A stretch of DNA of 7,785 bases from Candidatus Kapaibacterium sp. (lineage in GTDB: Bacteria > Bacteroidota > Ignavibacteria > Kapaibacteriales > UBA2268). Position numbers and translations under genes: made by a program. Positions within the stretch are counted from its first letter, which is position 1, and the number at the start of each line of letters is the position of its first letter. The stretch lies in assembly GCA_030835065.1 (NCBI GenBank), contig JAUQWR010000400.1:1-7785 (forward strand), in the 5' to 3' direction. Below are positions 5,883 to 7,785 of the stretch, one piece after another. Below the pieces are notes generated by a model. That model worked only from the letters and a program-made list of their open reading frames with translations. It was not told the DNA's origin and ran no database searches.

Positions 5883-7115
5883 ATGAAACATTTTTATTGT
5901 TTTATTATAAGTATATTCCTGATAATTACTCATTCATATTCTCAAAAATTTGAATGGACAAATTTGGGAGAAAACTTACCAAACACAATATCTACAGTTA
6001 CAATTTCTGGAATAGATATGGTTGGAGATTCAATTTGGATAATCTCCGGGTATGGAAACTATCAAAATGGTACTGCAGGTGAAATTTATTTTTCTGCAGA
6101 TCGTGGAAAAACTTTTACAATTCAGACAACAAAGTATGGTACTCATGGCATCAAAATGCAGGATTCAAAAAGGGGCTGGGCATGCGGTGTTGAAGGACAA
6201 ATTTATTATACATCCGATGGTGGCAGTAATTGGATAAAAAAATATAGTGCATCCAGAACATTGATGGCTATTGATTTTCCTAACAATTCAGATACTGGTA
6301 TTTGCGTTGGATTTAATGGAATAGTAAAAACAATTTCTGATAAAGAAATCAAATCAATTCCTATGGAAAATTATGTTAGTAATATTTATTCTGTTTCATG
6401 CATAGATTCTCGACATGCTTTTGTAGCTGGCGAAGAGATTATTGGACCAATAATAGATGCTGAATTACAAATAGATCAGTCATATTCGGGTACAAATGGA
6501 ATTTATGCAATTGATATGGTTGATACCTTGCATGGTTGGTGTGTTGGATCGCCTACTGCGGCTGGAGCTTGGGATAGTGCAGGGTGTATGATAATTCATA
6601 CTATAGATGGGCATAATTGGACAGATCAAGTAAATCCTGTGAAAGGAAAGAATGGTACTTTAATGGCTGTTAAAGCACTAAATAAAATGGAAGCATGGAC
6701 TGTTGGAACCTCGGGTGTAATTCTCCATACAACTGATGGTGGAGAAAACTGGAAAAGAGAAGCCGAAGGTCTAAGCAAAGAAATGTTATATGGAATTTAT
6801 GTAGTTAGCCCTGAAGAAGTCTATATAACAGGTAATAACAGAACATTTTTGAGAGGTATAATTAGCTCTTCAGTTAATGAGAAAGGTTATGAGAGCGTTG
6901 CAATCTATCCAAATCCATGTAATAACTACATAAATATAGAAAATTGTTCTGATATTATAATTCCTAAAGTGATAATTATATATAATAGTTTAGGCGAAAA
7001 AATATTAGAATCTACAACACATAATAATATAGAAAGAATTAATCTGGATGGATTAAAATCAGGATGTTATTTTTTGAAGATTGATAATGAATGTAAAACT
7101 TTTATAAAAGATTAG
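5883..7115 (+). CDS. Secreted Ycf48/BNR-repeat beta-propeller protein with T9SS sorting domain
   Basis: The 410-residue product has a signal peptide (cleavage likely after S20, HSYS-QKF). Residues 21-326 form a repeat region with Asp-box motifs at SADRGKTF (71-78), TSDGGSNW (110-117), TIDGHNW (240-246) and TTDGGENW (283-290). These alternate with strands carrying RGWACG (97-102), HGWCVG (217-222) and EAWTVG (270-275). This is the pattern of Ycf48-like and sialidase-type propellers, where the boxes are structural. No catalytic site is apparent, so a binding or scaffold role at the cell surface is more likely than an enzyme. Residues 336-410, starting VAIYPNP (339-345) and ending KTFIKD, are a T9SS type A sorting domain. 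The resemblance to photosystem II assembly factor Ycf48 is at repeat level only and does not imply photosynthesis. GGA at 5873-5875 is a weak ribosome site. The next gene starts 1 bp after the stop. Confidence 0.88.
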   Translation: MKHFYCFIISIFLIITHSYSQKFEWTNLGENLPNTISTVTISGIDMVGDSIWIISGYGNYQNGTAGEIYFSADRGKTFTIQTTKYGTHGIKMQDSKRGWACGVEGQIYYTSDGGSNWIKKYSASRTLMAIDFPNNSDTGICVGFNGIVKTISDKEIKSIPMENYVSNIYSVSCIDSRHAFVAGEEIIGPIIDAELQIDQSYSGTNGIYAIDMVDTLHGWCVGSPTAAGAWDSAGCMIIHTIDGHNWTDQVNPVKGKNGTLMAVKALNKMEAWTVGTSGVILHTTDGGENWKREAEGLSKEMLYGIYVVSPEEVYITGNNRTFLRGIISSSVNEKGYESVAIYPNPCNNYINIENCSDIIIPKVIIIYNSLGEKILESTTHNNIERINLDGLKSGCYFLKIDNECKTFIKD

Positions 7116-7116
7116 A

Positions 7117-7584
7117 ATGGTAAATACAATTATTTTGTTCGTAATAATAAATTTTCTTTTAATACAATGCGATGTATTTGCACATACAACAAACGACAGG
7201 CTGATATATCTGAATTCACCATTGTCCTTGCAACATGGTGTTTCTTCAAATCCCGGTGGGAGTTTTAGCGCTATCGATTTGAACGTAAACTTAATATTAT
7301 TAAATATTTCAGCTAATTATCAATCAGATTCTGGCTGCAACGCATATATTGGTATGGGATTAATTTCATTTCTTCAAGCACAATATGGATATTCATTTAG
7401 AGACTCAAGAGATTTGTTAAGAATAAGGAGTGATATTCCATTAGTTTTGTTTGAAGAAAATAATCCAATTATTAAAAGTATGTCGGTAGGTCTATTTTAT
7501 GAAGCTTCCACCGAAAAAAATGATAAGCTAAGCAAGTTTGGATTAAGTTTATCTGTGAATACGATGATAATCTTTCAAAAATAA
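7117..7584 (+). CDS. Small exported protein of unknown function, possible outer-membrane beta-strand protein
   Basis: I do not recognise a named family. The 155-residue product has a signal peptide, with cleavage likely after VFA (residue 22); C18 has no proper lipobox. The mature part has several stretches of alternating polar and hydrophobic residues that look like beta-strands: SAIDLNVNLILLNISANYQ (51-69), YIGMGLISFLQAQYGYSF (77-94), SMSVGLFYEAS (121-131) and FGLSLSVNTMIIF (141-153). QYGYSFRDSRDLLRIRSDIP (89-108) reads like paired strands of a small outer-membrane barrel. The C-terminus ends in FQK rather than the classical final aromatic residue. There is no T9SS sorting domain. It starts 1 bp after the stop of the Ycf48-like cargo gene, with its ribosome site inside that gene's end, so the two are almost certainly translated from one message. 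A surface anchor or partner for the cargo is an inference. Confidence 0.7.
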   Translation: MVNTIILFVIINFLLIQCDVFAHTTNDRLIYLNSPLSLQHGVSSNPGGSFSAIDLNVNLILLNISANYQSDSGCNAYIGMGLISFLQAQYGYSFRDSRDLLRIRSDIPLVLFEENNPIIKSMSVGLFYEASTEKNDKLSKFGLSLSVNTMIIFQK

Positions 7585-7616
7585 AATTACTTTAATAAAT
7601 CCAATTATTTTTCTGA

Positions 7617-7650
7617 AGAGACAGGTCTGATACCTGTCTCTATTATGTTT
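7617..7650 (+). terminator. Intrinsic terminator of the Ycf48-like operon
   Basis: AGAGACAGGT (7617-7626) and ACCTGTCTCT (7632-7641) form a perfect 10-bp stem around a 5-base loop (CTGAT), 32 bases after the stop codon. The following tract ATTATGTTTT is only moderately T-rich, but the GC-rich stem stands out strongly from the local sequence. Confidence 0.8.
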
Positions 7651-7696
7651 TAAATATTTCCTTTGTATTTTTTTTTAAACAAGCTTTTTGAGCTAT

Positions 7697-7716
7697 TTAA
7701 ATTTTTAAAAATTTAA
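7697..7716. repeat. 20-bp perfect AT palindrome
   Basis: TTAAATTTTTAAAAATTTAA is perfectly self-complementary but contains only A and T, so chance and composition are real alternatives. It adjoins the hairpin at 7715-7752 and would supply its T-run when read leftward. Confidence 0.35.
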
Positions 7717-7752
7717 GGACTTTATTTCAAATTTTAACAAAATATAGTCCTT
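7700..7752 (-). terminator. Probable terminator for a leftward gene beyond the right edge
   Basis: AAGGACT (7715-7721) pairs with AGTCCTT (7746-7752). After one mismatch, TATTT (7723-7727) pairs with AAATA (7740-7744), around a 12-base loop. Read on the minus strand, the stem is followed by AAATTTTTAAA, a plausible termination tail. Read on the plus strand, the tail is poor. No gene is visible between here and the window end, so a convergent gene to the right is inferred. Confidence 0.45.
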
Positions 7753-7785
7753 TGATTTAAAATTGCTTAACTATTTATATAATTT

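Noticed and set aside
5883..7115. Photosystem II assembly role for the Ycf48-like protein
   Set aside because: The resemblance is limited to the propeller repeats. The signal peptide and T9SS tail place it on the cell surface, and nothing else in the window relates to photosynthesis.
7153..7173. Lipoprotein signal at LLIQC in the small exported protein
   Set aside because: The residues before the cysteine (I-Q-C) do not fit the lipobox, while VFA just after gives a normal signal peptidase I site. YEC in the hydrolase-like protein fails for the same reason.
1..7785. CRISPR array, tRNA/rRNA genes, insertion sequences or phage genes
   Set aside because: I saw no regularly spaced repeats, cloverleaf or rRNA-like sequence, transposase motifs or terminal inverted repeats with target duplications.

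Overview
The window is an AT-rich bacterial segment holding seven protein-coding genes and no RNA genes, CRISPR array or insertion sequence that I can see. Two proteins combine a signal peptide with a C-terminal type IX secretion (T9SS, Por) sorting domain, and one of them is a Ycf48-like propeller. This points to the Bacteroidota/Chlorobiota/Ignavibacteriota group. A full chemoreceptor in such an AT-rich background fits Ignavibacteria- or Kapabacteria-like members better than typical gut Bacteroidales, but this is inference from gene content and I cannot name a genus.

Layout from left to right. (1) 1-1665 (+) is the 3' part of a methyl-accepting chemotaxis protein with six HAMP-like repeats and a complete signalling hairpin, closed by a strong intrinsic terminator at 1699-1740. 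(2) 1899-2879 (+) is a two-gene unit: a GNAT acetyltransferase followed, with no gap, by a GyrI-like effector-binding protein. (3) 2880-5416 (-) is a convergent two-gene unit. A secreted glycoside-hydrolase-like protein with a T9SS tail is transcribed first, and a CPBP-family membrane protease follows 5 bp later. The last base of the GyrI-like gene and the last base of the protease gene are adjacent. (4) 5417-5882 is a 466-bp divergent intergenic region with three separate inverted repeats and no convincing gene. (5) 5883-7584 (+) is a second secreted unit: a Ycf48/BNR-repeat T9SS cargo protein and, 1 bp later, a small signal-peptide protein of unknown function with beta-strand-like segments. 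A clear hairpin terminator follows at 7617-7641. The last 80 bases hold another hairpin that would suit a leftward gene ending beyond the window edge.

The genes do not form one obvious pathway. The theme of the right half is surface display: two T9SS cargo genes are read away from a shared regulatory region, each followed closely by a membrane or envelope partner gene. The left half is sensing (chemoreceptor) and small-molecule handling (acetyltransferase plus ligand-binding domain). I do not see a demonstrably new system. The best leads are the hydrolase-protease pair, the propeller-small protein pair, the palindrome cluster between them, and the GyrI-like protein that lacks a glutamate normally present in its family.
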